A stretch of DNA of 64,000 nucleotides, taken from assembly GCA_963831385.1 (NCBI GenBank), contig CAWHPW010000017.1, positions 90,943 to 154,942 of the forward strand, in the 5' to 3' direction. Of this stretch, positions 10,665 through 20,750 are shown one piece after another. This stretch comes from JACVRX01 sp963831385 (GTDB lineage Bacteria; Actinomycetota; Actinomycetes; Jiangellales; Jiangellaceae). The stretch's first letter is position 1, and each line of letters starts with the position of its first letter. The notes below the pieces were generated by a model, which saw only the letters and a list, made by a program, of their open reading frames with translations, made no database searches and was not told where the DNA came from. The position numbers and the translations under genes are program-made.

Positions 10665-12059
10665 TCATATTGTTGGCCTGTCAGAGTCGCCTGGGGTTCG
10701 CTCGCTCACGCAACGCTGGCGCGACGGGTCGTCCGTGCAGGAGACCGTCGGTCGTCCCGGCCTCGAGCGCCTGTCGATAGATCTCGAGGGCCCCGACCAC
10801 GGCGTCGACCGTCTGGTCGACATCGTCGTCGGTGTGCGCGGCGGAAATGACGAACGACTGAGCCAGGACGCCGCGGTTCAGCAGTCCTGCAGGAACAGCG
10901 TGCGGATACTCCTGCGACGTTCCCGTCGGCGTCGCGGGTCACGAAGACCAGGCAGGACGGGCGTCCCACGACCGACACAAAGTCCGCGAGACCGGCGTCG
11001 CGAGCGGCGGCGTTGACGGCCTCGGCGAGCTGCCGACCCTGCTGCTCCATGATGCCGACGACGTCGCGCTCGCGGTATGCCTGGCGCACGGCCAGGTACG
11101 CGGCCAGTCCCGTCGTCTCCGGGCCGTGCGTGGTGGACAGCAGGAACGCCCGGGCGGCGTCGGTGTTCAGGCCGCCGAGCTCCATCAGCTCGCGCCGACC
11201 GGCGAGGGCGGAGATCGGCGAAGCCGTTGCCAAGCGCCTTGCCCCACGTCGACAGGTCGGGCGTGACGCCGTAGGACTGCTGGGCGCCGCCGACGGACCA
11301 GCGCATGCCGGTGATCATCTCGTCGAAGATCAGCACGAAGCCGTGCTGGTCGGCCAGTGCACGCAGGCCCTCCAGGAACCGGGCGCGGGCTCGGCCGGGG
11401 CGGTCGCGGCCTCCAGGATCAGGCAGGCGACTCGCCCGGGCCGGGCTCGAGCAGCGCGCGGACCGAGTCGAGGTCGTTGTAACGGAAGCCAACGGTGAGC
11501 GTCCGGTGCTCGGCCGGGATGCCGGCCGTCATCGGCGTGGTGGCGATGAACCAGTCGTCGGTGGAGAAGAACGGCTGGTCCCGCAGACGCCGACCAGACG
11601 GCGGCCGGTCGCGGCGCGCGCGAGCTTGACCGCCGCGGTGGTCGCGTCGGAGCCGTTCTTGGCGAACTTCACCATGTCGGCGCCGGGCACCTGCTCGAGG
11701 AACGTCTCGGCGGCCGCGAGCTCCAATGCGTCGGGCGGGTGAAGCTGATGCCGCCGGCGGCGGCCGACGCGACAGCCGCCACGACCGGGCCGTAGCCGTG
11801 GCCGAGGGTGACCGATCGCAGACCCATGCCGTACTCGACGTAGCAGTTGCCGTCGACGTCGTGCACCCTCGCGCCCTCCCCGCGCGCGATGATCGGCGCC
11901 ATGTCCTCCGGGTACTGGTCGGAGCCGCGGGCGTAGGTGTGCGCACCGCCGGGCACCAGCGCGTGCAGCCGGCGCTGCGCCGCATTGGACTGGTCGAACG
12001 ACGCGGCACCTCGTGGCGTCGGCTGGGATCAGCTGTGCCAAGCTCGCCGAGCTATCCAT
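10665..12059 (-). pseudogene. Class III aminotransferase, glutamate-1-semialdehyde aminomutase-like, frameshifted
   Basis: PLP fold-type I enzyme spread over several frames: GGAHTYARGSDQYPEDMAPI and DVDGNCYVEYGMGLRSVTLG at the start, FDEMITGMRWSVGGAQQSYG, then the PLP-lysine region STWGKALGNGFA, and LSTTHGPETTGLAA near the C-terminus. These are diagnostic for the GSAM/HemL-like group. Within an exopolysaccharide operon, downstream of PIG-L and sugar genes, an amino-sugar transaminase role is likelier than haem synthesis. ATG 12059 overlaps the end of the PIG-L gene by 8 bases (translational coupling). The C-terminal segment ends ERTPGDSDRPTI before the stop at 10665-10667. About three to four frame changes. 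Confidence 0.7.
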
Positions 12060-12681
12060 CGTGTCTGCCTCCCCGAAGTGACAGCAGCGCCTTGGTCACG
12101 GCGAACCCCTCGGCGTATCGGCTCCTGCACTCGACTCCCCGTATCCGCATCAGTGACAGGAAGGTCTCGTCATCCCACCAGTCGCGGCCCGCCTGCGACG
12201 GGAAGCAGTCGTGGAGAAGTTCCACCTTGCGGCGGGCAATCTCGGGCTCGAGCGCCACATAGTGGCTCACTGCGGCGAGGTCGCCGTCCCACTTCGGGAT
12301 CTCGTAGTGGAGCACCAGGGCATCGCGCCACACGGTCGGTGCGAGTTCTGCGATCAGACGGTGGTCCTGATGGGCGTCGTCGGGACGCGGCGCGAACACC
12401 ACGTCGGCGGTCATCGACTTGGACACCTGCTCCAAGGCTTCCTTGACCGCGCCCCAGTGGGTGGGCAGGAACCCGTCGCGGAGGCCCATGACGTGCACGT
12501 CGACATCCGCACCAGGCAGGAAGCGCGGCGTCGACTTGACCGCCTCGTCGTGCCGGCTTCCGGAGCCGGTCGCAACGGCGACGACCGCACGGACGTCCCT
12601 CGACTCCGCAAGGGTGAGCAAGGTCCCGCCACAGCCGATCTCGATGTCGTCCGGGTGTGCGCCGAGACAGACGATCCGCAA
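12052..12681 (-). CDS. PIG-L/LmbE family deacetylase
   Basis: Intact 209-residue protein. The zinc site of the family is visible as AHPDD (residues 8-12) and HQDH (104-107). Family members remove N-acetyl groups from GlcNAc-type substrates (PIG-L, MshB, Bca). In this operon, next to a class III aminotransferase and a nucleotide-sugar epimerase, deacetylation of an N-acylated sugar is the natural guess; which one is unknown. It lies 31 bases downstream of the cytidylyltransferase stop and overlaps the next gene by 8 bases. Confidence 0.85.
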   Translation of the reverse strand: MRIVCLGAHPDDIEIGCGGTLLTLAESRDVRAVVAVATGSGSRHDEAVKSTPRFLPGADVDVHVMGLRDGFLPTHWGAVKEALEQVSKSMTADVVFAPRPDDAHQDHRLIAELAPTVWRDALVLHYEIPKWDGDLAAVSHYVALEPEIARRKVELLHDCFPSQAGRDWWDDETFLSLMRIRGVECRSRYAEGFAVTKALLSLRGGRHDG

Positions 12682-12712
12682 GCGGGCCGGACGGCAGCTG
12701 GAGCGTGATCAC

Positions 12713-13554
12713 CTAGCGGCTTCCGTTGATGTCGGGGACGTCGAGTGCGGTGATTCTGCGACCAGCTGTTGGCGAATGGTCTTGCCAGACCGCCCATGGG
12801 CTCTGACCGGTGCGGTAGAGATCCTCCAGCCACGACCGCTCTTTCAGGGTGTCCATGGCGGCCCAGAAGCCGTCGTAGGGGATGGCGAGCATGCGACCGT
12901 CTTCGGCGGCGCGTACACACGCGTTCATGACCAGGTCCTCGCCCTCGTTCAGGTACTCGAAGATGTCCTGCTTGAGCACGAAGTAGCCGCCGTTGATCCG
13001 CATGTTCATCTCGGCGGCCGGAGTGAATGCGGTGATCCGTGAGTCGCTGTTGATGTCGACGACGTGGAAGGAGTCCTGCGGCGGCACGGCGAGCAGACTG
13101 CCGGCCACGTCGCTGGCGGCCACCTCGTCGATGATGTCGTTGAGCGGGCGCATCGGTCAGCACGTCGCCGTAGTTCGCCAGGAAGATCTCGTCGTCGTCG
13201 AGGTATTGCCGCACCCGCCGCAACCGCTCACCGATGGCGGTGTCGATGCCGGTGTCGATGAAGGTGATGCTCCACTCGCTGATGTCGCTGCTGAGCAGCT
13301 CGACGTGTTCGCCGCCCTTGGTCAGGACGAAGTCGTTGGAGTGCGGTCTCGTGGTAGTTCAGGAAGTAGTCCTTGACTGCGCGCGCGCCGTACCCCAGGC
13401 AGAGGATGAAATCGGTGTGCCCGAAGTGGGCGTAATAGCGCATGACGTGCCAGAGCACGGGCCGATGCCCGATCGGCATCATCGGCTTCGGCGCGGAATC
13501 GTCGCTCGAGCGCATGCGCAGGCCCAGGCCGCCGCAGAAGAGCACTACCTTCAT
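12713..13554 (-). pseudogene. rfbF: Glucose-1-phosphate cytidylyltransferase (RfbF/DdhA-like), frameshifted
   Basis: The start MKVVLFCGGLGLRMR and PKPMMPIGHRPVLWHVMRYY are the nucleotide-binding signature of glucose-1-phosphate cytidylyltransferases; FILCLGYGARAVKDYFLNYH and MNMRINGGYFVLKQDIFEYL, then PYDGFWAAMDTLKERSWLE follow. The enzyme makes CDP-glucose from CTP and glucose-1-phosphate, the entry to CDP-linked deoxy and branched sugars. About 280 residues as expected. Two or so frame changes lie between 13140 and 13340, in a stretch with repeated gtcgatg/gccggt triplets. ATG 13554 overlaps the upstream stop (ATGA). I saw no CDP-glucose 4,6-dehydratase in the window. Confidence 0.75.
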
Positions 13555-14807
13555 GAGTTCTCCCCCAGACCGATCAAAAAACCTCGAGCGATGGGCAGCG
13601 GCACGACCAGCTGCCCGCCCCACTCGCGAACATAGGCAAGTTGCGCTGAGATCTCCGCCTTGAGGTTCCACGGCAGAATCAGCACGTAGTCGGGCCGTTC
13701 CTCGGCAAGCCGCTCGACCGGATGGATCGGGATGTGCGTACCGGGCAGGAACTTGCCATGCTTGAACGGGTTGCGGTCGACGGTGAACGCGAGCAGGTCG
13801 GATCGAACGCCGGCGTGGTTGAGCAGCGTGTTCCCCTTGCCAGGGGCGCCGTAGCCGGCGACCCGAGCGCCTTCTCGAGAACGCTGCACGAGGAAGTCGA
13901 CGAGATCGTTGCGCGCACTGGCGACCTCGCCGGCGAAGCCCGCGTGCCCAGCCAGCGTATTCAGACCAGCTGCCGCTTCGGCGGCAAGCACGCTCCGCAA
14001 CAGCGGTGCTCGGTTCCTGCCCGGCCTCGATCGGCGTCGACCAGGTTCGCAGCGACCCACCGTGCGTCGGGAGCTCTTCGACGTCGACCACACTGAGCCC
14101 GGCCGCGGCCAGCACCCGCTGTGTCGTCAAGAGCGACAAGTAGGAGAAGTGCTCGTGGTAGATCGTGTCGTACAGTCGGCCGTCGATCAGTCGCTGCAGG
14201 TGAGGGATCTCGATGCTGACGTATCCGTCATCGGCGACCAGTGCCCGTAACCCCCTGGCGAAGTCCACGATGTCCGGGCACATGGGCGAAGACATTGTTG
14301 GCGACCACCAGGTCGGCCGGGCCGTGCTCACTGGCGATCTTGCTGCCGACCTCCTCGCCGAGGAACAGCACTTCGGTGGGAATCCCCCGGTCCACCGCAA
14401 CCTCGGCGACATTGCCTGCCGGCTCGATACCGAGGGCGCGGATTCCCCGCTCGACGACGTGCTGGAGCAGGTAACCGTCGTTACTGGCCACCTCGACGAC
14501 GAACGAGTCACTCGTCAAGCCCGAGCCGGCTGACCGCCAGGTCGACGAAACGGCGCGCGTGGGCGACCCACGAGTCGCTGTACGACGAGAAGTAGGCGTA
14601 GTGACTGAAGATGTCCTCGGCCGGGATGTACGCCGGTAGCTGGACGAGCAGGCATTCGGAACACACCCGGACGTGCAGGGGATAGAACATCTCGCCCTGG
14701 TCGAGCTGCTCGGCCGTGAGGTAGCTCTCGCACGGCGGCGACATGCCGAGGTCGACGAACGTGTGTGTGAGCTCGGTCGAGCACAGGCGGCACCGCGGCG
14801 TGATCAT
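13551..14807 (-). pseudogene. SAM-dependent sugar C-methyltransferase (NovU/TylC3-like), frameshifted
   Basis: About 415 residues. N-terminal zinc-binding region with CRLCSTEL and CSECLLVQLP; LGMSPPCESYL is typical of Methyltransf_13. The SAM motif follows as VVEVASNDGYLLQHV with LGIEPA, then VANNVFAHVP, SIEIPHLQRLIDGRLYDTIY with HEHFSYLS and the C-terminal domain VAGYGAPGKGNTLLNHAG, LPGTHIPIHPVERL, LPWNLKAEI. Expected to add a methyl branch at C3 of a 4-keto nucleotide sugar. Two to three frame changes (near 14515, 14290 and 14060). Start ATG 14807 overlaps the epimerase stop; its own stop overlaps the cytidylyltransferase start, so three genes are translationally coupled. Confidence 0.75.
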
Positions 14808-15858
14808 TGCGTGCTCACGGATGCGGCTGGTGTGGCGTGCATGCGCAGCTCGTCGTCGAGCCGACCGGCCTTGATGAGCTCGCCGGATCCTGGCCAGCCG
14901 GACATAGCGCGGGCCTTCGAAGTCTTCGCTGGAAAGGCCGAACCGTCGCATGTCCCTGGCGAGCTCGTCGATCCCGTCCGCGACGGTCCATCTCGGTTTG
15001 AAGGTGGGGAGGACTCTGCTGATCTTGGTGAAGTCCACTCGATAGTCACGCTTGTCCGGGCCGGCGCCAGCAGCAAAGGTGACCGGTGCATCGAGTGCTC
15101 TTGGCGACCAGCGTGGCGATGTCGCGAATCTGGACGACGTCCTCGTCGCGGCCGACATTGAACGCCTGATTGTGCACATCGTCGCGCGGGGCCTCGAGAA
15201 CAGCGAGGAACGCGCGTCCGATGTCCTCGGCATGCACCAGCGGTCGCCACGGGCTGCCGTCGCTCTGCAGCCGAACCTCGCCGCGGGTAAATGCGATGCC
15301 GGTGAGGTTGTTGACGACGATGTCGGCGCGCAGTCGGGGGGAGGATCCGTACGCCGTCGCGTTTCTCAGATAGGTCGGACTGAAGTCGTCGTCGGCCAGC
15401 TCCGAAAGCCCAGCCTCGGCCAGCACCTTGCTCTCGCCATACGGTGTCACCGGGTTGAACGGCGCGTCCTCGGCGCACGGCGCCTCGGTCGTTGCGGCTC
15501 CGTAGAGCGAGCAGGACGACGAGAACACATACCTCGAGACACCGGCGGCCTTCGCCACCCGGCCCAGGTGAATCGCCCCGTCGGCGTTCACTGAATAGGT
15601 CGTCTTGGGGTTCAAGTCACCGACCGGGTCGTTGGAGATCGCCGCAAGGTTGACGACTGCGTCCAGGCCGACGAGCTCATCGGGGTGAACATCGCGGATG
15701 TCGCCGGTGCGCTGCTCGTAGTCCGACGGCGGCACTCCGAAGTCGCAGCCGTCATACCAGCCCGCGTCGAGTCCGACGACTTCATGACCGGCTCGTTGGA
15801 GAAACGGGACGATCACGGCGCCGAGATAGCCGCGATCACCCGCAACAAGAACACGCAT
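14804..15858 (-). pseudogene. NAD-dependent nucleotide-sugar epimerase/dehydratase (extended SDR), frameshifted near the C-terminus
   Basis: First gene of the minus-strand sugar operon. Rossmann motif GDRGYLG (residues 7-13), then DAVVNLAAISNDPVGDLNP, the catalytic SSCSLYG and YGESK, and LVHAEDIGRAFLAVLEAP, all typical of extended SDR enzymes such as UDP-glucose 4-epimerase or CDP-sugar reductases. One or two frame changes near 15090 and 14900 split the C-terminus. Joined length is about 350 residues. The raw open frame extends 190 residues further upstream, but ATG 15858 is where homology begins. Exact sugar unknown; the operon partners suggest action on a CDP- or dTDP-linked ketosugar. Confidence 0.75.
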
Positions 15859-16150
15859 TGGCCCCCCGCCAAGTAGAACTGGTACCGGCCCCCCAGACCA
15901 GATCGCTCGGTGACGAGGGTAACCGGTGTGGTCGGATCCGTCGATACAGGGGTCCGACTTCGGGAGCTCGGGCGCACCCGCACGTGGCGCTCTGCGCTGG
16001 TCAGTTTCACACCGGGACACGCCCCGCGAACGTTTTTTCTGAGGACATGGCAAACCGTTGCGACGGCAACGTATAGTCCCAGTCCTGATAGACCCGCCGG
16101 GGCTGGGAACCCGCGGCGGGTTGGGGGGTTGCAGGGCCTTGGGGGGAACC
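15859..16150. promoter_or_regulatory. Divergent intergenic region with candidate promoter and operator
   Basis: This 292-base gap separates the minus-strand sugar operon from the plus-strand sugar transferase, so both promoters should lie here. On the plus strand TATAGT (16072-16077) could be a -10 element with TGGCAA (about 16048-16053) as a weak -35, spaced 18 bases. A 6-base inverted repeat, CGTTGC (16056-16061) and GCAACG (16066-16071) around gacg, abuts the -10, the position expected for a repressor operator. Read by eye only. Confidence 0.35.
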
Positions 16151-17683
16151 ATGGCGGTGGTCGGCCACGACCGGATGAGCCGAACGCACGCGACGCCGGA
16201 TGGGTCTGTCGCGGTTTGCTCGGCCTCGGAGCGTCGTTCGCGACGGGGCGAAAGCCACGCGTTCACGTGCCGCGGTGGCTCGTCGCAGCGGTCATCGCCG
16301 GCGACACGGTTGCCGTCGTCGTGGCGTTGACTGCCAGCCAGCTCATCTTTCCCACGACGACATCCCATGGCGGTCCTGTTCGGGCCGTCCGGGGCGGCGT
16401 TGGCGTGGCCGGTTCTTGCTCGCCGCACTCGGCTGCTACACCAAGGCGGGCATGGCCGCTCGTGACACTCAGCGACTCATCGGCCGGGCCGTGATCATGC
16501 TGGTCGCGTTGTTCGCCGTCGTGTCGGCTGTCCTCGAGCGAGAGGTCGCGCTGACCACCGTCGTCGTCGTGGCGCCGCTCGTGTTCGCGATCTCGATTGC
16601 TACGCGGCGGGCAGTAGCTCTGCGGCTGCGGCACCTACGGCGAGCCGGCATTGCGGTGCGGCGGGTTGTCGCCGTCGGTGCGGGCGAGGCGATCACCGAG
16701 CTGGTCGACCAGCTCGCCCGAGTGACTGATCACCCGATGGTGGTCGTAGGGGCGTGCAAAGAGGGCGGCCTTCTCGTCGAGGACATCCCGGTGGTGGCGG
16801 AGATCCGGAGCGATCCCGCTTCGGATGGCGAAGGTCTGCGCGGTGGCGTGATGGTGGACACCGTGCTCGCTGCCGCCCAACGGCTGGGCGCCGACACCGT
16901 CTGCGTCGTCGGTGCGTCGCTGTTCTCCGGTGACCGCTTGCGTGCGCTGTCGTGGGCGCTGCGTGACCGTGGGCTGGAGCTGGTCACCGCGCCGGGGCTG
17001 GTCGACATCGCCTCGCGCCGGGTGGAGTTCGACCGGGCTGGGATCGTCACCTTGCTGCATTTGCGTTCCGTCCCGCGTGGCGGTCCACGGCGGTTCGCCA
17101 AGGCTGTTTTCGATCGGGTTGCGGCGGCGTTCCTCCTGGTCGTGCTGGCGATCCCGATGTTCGCGATCGGGCTGGTCATCCGCGCCACGAGCCCTGGTCC
17201 GGCGCTGTACCGGCACACACGCATCGGCGCAGGCGGGCGCCCGTTCACGATGCTCAAGTTCCGCACCATGGTCGCCAACGCTGACGACCTCCTCGGCGAG
17301 CTCGTCGGTGCGAACGAAAACGACGGGATGATGTTCAAGCTCCACAACGACCCGCGGGTGACCCGGATCGGTCATCTGTTGCGCAGGTCGTCACTGGACG
17401 AGCTGCCGCAGCTCATCAACGTCCTGCTGGGTCAGATGTCGTTGGTCGGCCCGCGCCCACCGCTGCCGAACGAGGTCGAGGAATACGAGGCCTTGGAGCA
17501 TCGCCGGCTACTCGTCGACCCGGCATGACCGGGCTGTGGCAGGTCAGTGGCCGGTCCACGCTCAACTGGGACGAGACGCTGCGTCTCGATCTCCGCTACG
17601 TCGACAACTGGACGTTCTTGACCGACCTTCGCCTGCTGTGGCAGACCGTGAGCGTCGTGATCCGGGGCACGGGCGCATACTGA
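16151..17683 (+). pseudogene. Exopolysaccharide polyprenyl glycosylphosphotransferase (WcaJ/PssY-like), frameshifted
   Basis: Initiating sugar transferase that moves a hexose-1-phosphate from a nucleotide sugar to undecaprenyl phosphate. The N-terminal half has membrane segments (VPRWLVAAVIAGDTVAVVVA, LIGRAVIMLVALFAVVSAV) and a Rossmann-like region. The C-terminal catalytic domain shows a membrane segment VAAAFLLVVLAIPMFAIGLV, FTMLKFRTMVANAD, RRSSLDELPQLINVL, MSLVGPRPPLP and PGMTGLWQVSGRS, all signatures of the family. Frame changes near 16240, 16410 and 17521. ATG 16151 follows a GGGGGG ribosome-binding run. Seven bases downstream starts cysQ, suggesting one transcript into the sulfate-activation genes. 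About 510 residues joined. Confidence 0.85.
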
Positions 17684-17689
17684 CGCTTC

Positions 17690-18445
17690 GTGGATCAGCT
17701 CACCGACGCCGCCCTGGCCAGCCGCCTCGCGTCCGAGGCAGGCGCGCTGCTCGCGCGGCTGCGGGACGCGCCGTCGTGGAATGACGCGGATCTGACGGAG
17801 TTGCGTGACGCGGGCGACCGCGCTGCGCACCGCTTCCTGGCCGACCAACTGGCGGAGGCCAGACCCGGCGACGAAGTACTGAGCGAGGAGGCGGCCGACG
17901 GGCCACGCCGACTGACGGCGGACCGGGTCTGGATCGTCGATCCACTCGACGGCACGCGCGAGTTCGCGGAGGGCCGATCGGACTGGGCCGTGCACGTGGC
18001 GCTGTGGTGCGAGGGCGAACTCGCGGCCGGCGCGGTCGCGCTGCCCGCCATCGGAACGGTGCTGTCCACCGCCGAACCGCCGTCACGCCCGGTCGCCGAC
18101 GCGAACGGCCTGCGGATCGCCGTCAGCCGCACCCGAGCGCCGGCGCTGGCCACGCGGCTCGCGGACCGGCTCGGCGCCGAGCTGGTTCCGATGGGCTCAG
18201 CCGGCTACAAGGTCGCTGCCGTCGTGCTCGGTGAGGTCGACGCCTACGTCCACGCCGGCGGACAGTACGAATGGGACTCTGCTGCGCCGGTGGCGGTCGC
18301 GCGTGCCGCCGGTCTGCACACCAGCCGGGTGGACGGATCCCCCCTGCAGTACAACCAACCCGAGCCCTACCTGCCAGACTTGCTCGTCTGCCGACAGGAG
18401 CTCGCCGAGGCGCTCCTCACTGCCATCCGTGAGAACGACTCCTAG
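17690..18445 (+). CDS. cysQ: 3'(2'),5'-bisphosphate nucleotidase (CysQ-type inositol monophosphatase family)
   Basis: Intact 251-residue member of the lithium-sensitive phosphatase family. Metal-binding motifs are SEEAAD (residues 65-70), DPLDGT (84-89) and WDSAAP toward the C-terminus. The enzyme converts PAP (3'-phosphoadenosine 5'-phosphate, the by-product of sulfotransferases and PAPS reductase) to AMP and may also act on PAPS. It starts at GTG 17690, seven bases after the sugar transferase, and cysD begins 10 bases after its stop, so the three appear to be one operon. Other members act on inositol phosphates; the cys context favours PAP. Confidence 0.85.
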   Translation: MDQLTDAALASRLASEAGALLARLRDAPSWNDADLTELRDAGDRAAHRFLADQLAEARPGDEVLSEEAADGPRRLTADRVWIVDPLDGTREFAEGRSDWAVHVALWCEGELAAGAVALPAIGTVLSTAEPPSRPVADANGLRIAVSRTRAPALATRLADRLGAELVPMGSAGYKVAAVVLGEVDAYVHAGGQYEWDSAAPVAVARAAGLHTSRVDGSPLQYNQPEPYLPDLLVCRQELAEALLTAIRENDS

Positions 18446-18455
18446 GACCACTGCG

Positions 18456-19364
18456 ATGACCACCGCCGACTACCAGCTGACTCAGCTCGACCTGCTCGAG
18501 GCCGAGGCCGTCCACATCCTGCGCGAGGTCGCGGCCGAGTTCGAACGCCCGGTGCTGTTGTTCTCCGGCGGCAAGGACTCCATCGTCACGCTGCGGCTGG
18601 CCGAGAAGGCGTTCTGGCCTGCCCGGATCCCGTTCCCGGTGCTGCACGTCGACACCGGGCACAACTTCCCGGAGGTGCTCGAGTTCCGCGATCGGCGGGT
18701 ACGGGAGCTCGGCGTCCAACTGCTGGTCGCGTCGGTCCAGGATGCGATCGACCGCGGCATGGTCAGTGAGGAGCCGAACGGTTCGCGCAACCGGATCCAG
18801 ACCCCCGTGCTGCTCGAGGCCGTCGAGAAGTACCGGTTCACCGCGTTGTTCGGCGGCGCGCGCCGGGACGAGGAGAAGGCGCGGGCCAAGGAGCGCGTCT
18901 ACTCCTTCCGCGACGAGTTCGGCCAGTGGGACCCGAAGAACCAGCGGCCCGAGCTGTGGAACCTCTACAACGGCCGTATCCACCTGGGCGAGAGCATCCG
19001 GGTGTTCCCACTGTCGAACTGGACCGAGCTCGACGTCTGGCACTACATCGCCCGGGAAGGCATCGAGGTTCCCTCGATCTACTACGCGCACGAACGGGAG
19101 GTGTTCCTGCGCGACGGGATGCTGTTCGCGGCGAACGAGTTCTGCCGGCCGCGCGAGGACGAGCCCGTCTTCGCCGAGAAGGTGCGCTACCGGACGGTCG
19201 GCGACGCGTCGCTGACCGCGGCCGTCGCGTCCGATGCGGACACCATCGACAAGATCATCGACGAGGTCGCGGCAACCCGGCTGACCGAACGGGGAGCGAC
19301 CCGAGGCGACGACCGAGTCAGCGAAGCCGCGATGGAGGATCGCAAGCGAGAGGGCTACTTCTAG
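18456..19364 (+). CDS. cysD: Sulfate adenylyltransferase subunit 2 (CysD)
   Basis: Intact 302-residue small subunit of ATP sulfurylase. The PP-loop SGGKDS lies at residues 37-42; HVDTGHNFPE, FGGARRDEEKARAKER and SNWTELDVWHYIAREGIEVP are typical CysD segments, and the protein ends GYF, as CysD proteins usually do. With CysN it makes adenosine 5'-phosphosulfate from ATP and sulfate in the cytoplasm. ATG 18456 lies 10 bases after cysQ. The stop TAG shares one base with the GTG of cysN. Confidence 0.95.
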   Translation: MTTADYQLTQLDLLEAEAVHILREVAAEFERPVLLFSGGKDSIVTLRLAEKAFWPARIPFPVLHVDTGHNFPEVLEFRDRRVRELGVQLLVASVQDAIDRGMVSEEPNGSRNRIQTPVLLEAVEKYRFTALFGGARRDEEKARAKERVYSFRDEFGQWDPKNQRPELWNLYNGRIHLGESIRVFPLSNWTELDVWHYIAREGIEVPSIYYAHEREVFLRDGMLFAANEFCRPREDEPVFAEKVRYRTVGDASLTAAVASDADTIDKIIDEVAATRLTERGATRGDDRVSEAAMEDRKREGYF

Positions 19365-20614
19365 TGGACCTGCTCCGCTTCGCCACGGCCGGCTCGGTCG
19401 ACGACGGCAAGAGCACGCTGATCGGCCGGTTGCTGTACGACTCCAAGGCGATCTTCACCGACCAGCTCGAGAGCGTCGAACGGACCAGCCGGGAGCGCGG
19501 CGACGAGTACACCGACCTCGCCCTGCTCACCGACGGCCTGCGGGCCGAGCGGGAGCAGGGCATCACCATCGACGTCGCCTACCGGTATTTCGCGACTCCG
19601 CGGCGAAAATTCATCATCGCCGACACCCCCGGGCACATCCAGTACACCCGCAACATGGTGACCGGTGCCTCGACCGCCGATCTGGCCGTCGTGCTCATCG
19701 ACGCCCGCAAGGGCATCATCGAGCAGAGCCGGCGGCATGCGTTCCTGGTCTCGCTGCTACGAGTCCCGCACCTGGTTCTCGCGATCAACAAGATGGACCT
19801 GGTCGACTGGTCGCAGGAGGTCTTCGAGCAGATCGCGGACGAGTTCACCAACTTCGCCGCCAAGCTCGACATCGCCGACCTGACGATCATCCCCATCTCG
19901 GCGTTGCATGGCGACAACATCGTCAGCCGGTCCGAGCGGATGTCCTGGTACGAGGGGCCGTCGCTGCTGCACCACCTCGAACACGTGCACATCGCGAGTG
20001 ACCGGAACCTGGTCGACGCGAGGTTCCCGGTGCAGTACGTCATCCGGCCCCAGTCGTACCGCCACGTCGACTACCGCGGATATGCCGGCCAGGTCGCCGG
20101 CGGGATCCTCAAGCCCGGCGACGAGGTGATGGTCCTGCCCAGCGGCTTCGGCACCACGATCGCGGCAATCTCGACGGCCGACGGCCCGGTGGAGGAGGCG
20201 TTCCCGCCGATGTCGGTGACGATCCGGCTCGCGGACGAGATCGACGTCTCCCGCGGGGACATGATCTGCCGGCCGCACAACCAGCCGACCATCGCGCAGG
20301 ACCTGGACGCGATGGTGTGCTGGATGACGGAGACGCCGCTGCAGCCGGGGTCCAAGCTCGGCCTGAAGCACACCACCCGGTCGGTGCGGACCCTGGTCAA
20401 GGAGCTTCAGTACCGCCTGGACGTCAACACGCTGCACCGCGACGAGGCTGCCGACCGGCTCGGTCTGAACGAGATCGGCCGAGTCCGGCTTCGGACGACG
20501 GCGCCGTTGCTCGCCGACGAATACCGGCGCAACCGCACCACCGGTGGGTTCATCCTGGTCGACGAGTCGACCAACCGAACCGTCGGTGCCGGCATGATCA
20601 CCGAGGCCAGTTAG
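19364..20614 (+). CDS. cysN: Sulfate adenylyltransferase subunit 1 (CysN GTPase)
   Basis: Intact 416-residue EF-Tu-like GTPase that drives ATP sulfurylase. G-motifs: GSVDDGKS (residues 10-17), DTPGH (87-91), NKMD (142-145); the switch region has EQGITIDVAYRYF. Beta-barrel domains follow with VLPSGFGTTI. No APS-kinase domain is fused at the C-terminus, unlike many CysNC proteins; the kinase is encoded separately at 23278-24663 on the opposite strand. GTG 19364 overlaps the cysD stop by one base. The protein ends 137 bases before the convergent GH12-like gene. Confidence 0.95.
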   Translation: MDLLRFATAGSVDDGKSTLIGRLLYDSKAIFTDQLESVERTSRERGDEYTDLALLTDGLRAEREQGITIDVAYRYFATPRRKFIIADTPGHIQYTRNMVTGASTADLAVVLIDARKGIIEQSRRHAFLVSLLRVPHLVLAINKMDLVDWSQEVFEQIADEFTNFAAKLDIADLTIIPISALHGDNIVSRSERMSWYEGPSLLHHLEHVHIASDRNLVDARFPVQYVIRPQSYRHVDYRGYAGQVAGGILKPGDEVMVLPSGFGTTIAAISTADGPVEEAFPPMSVTIRLADEIDVSRGDMICRPHNQPTIAQDLDAMVCWMTETPLQPGSKLGLKHTTRSVRTLVKELQYRLDVNTLHRDEAADRLGLNEIGRVRLRTTAPLLADEYRRNRTTGGFILVDESTNRTVGAGMITEAS

Positions 20615-20750
20615 CCGAACGGCCTTCACGGGTAGGCATATTTCCCACTATCGTGTGATGGCGGCTGCGCCCGCGAGGGGGTCGGCAGGCGGCTGCCGCC
20701 GGTCAAGCCCGACGGCACGGGTCCGTTCCGGAAGGTTGTGCGGCGCACAA

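Noticed and set aside
15859..16428. N-terminal 190-residue extension of the epimerase frame
   Set aside because: The Rossmann motif starts right after ATG 15858; the extension overlaps the opposite-strand sugar transferase and is not protein-like.
20690..20705. ggcggctgccgcc palindrome as a cysN/GH12 bidirectional terminator
   Set aside because: The stem is short with one central base and no T tract; in GC-rich sequence such matches are frequent by chance.
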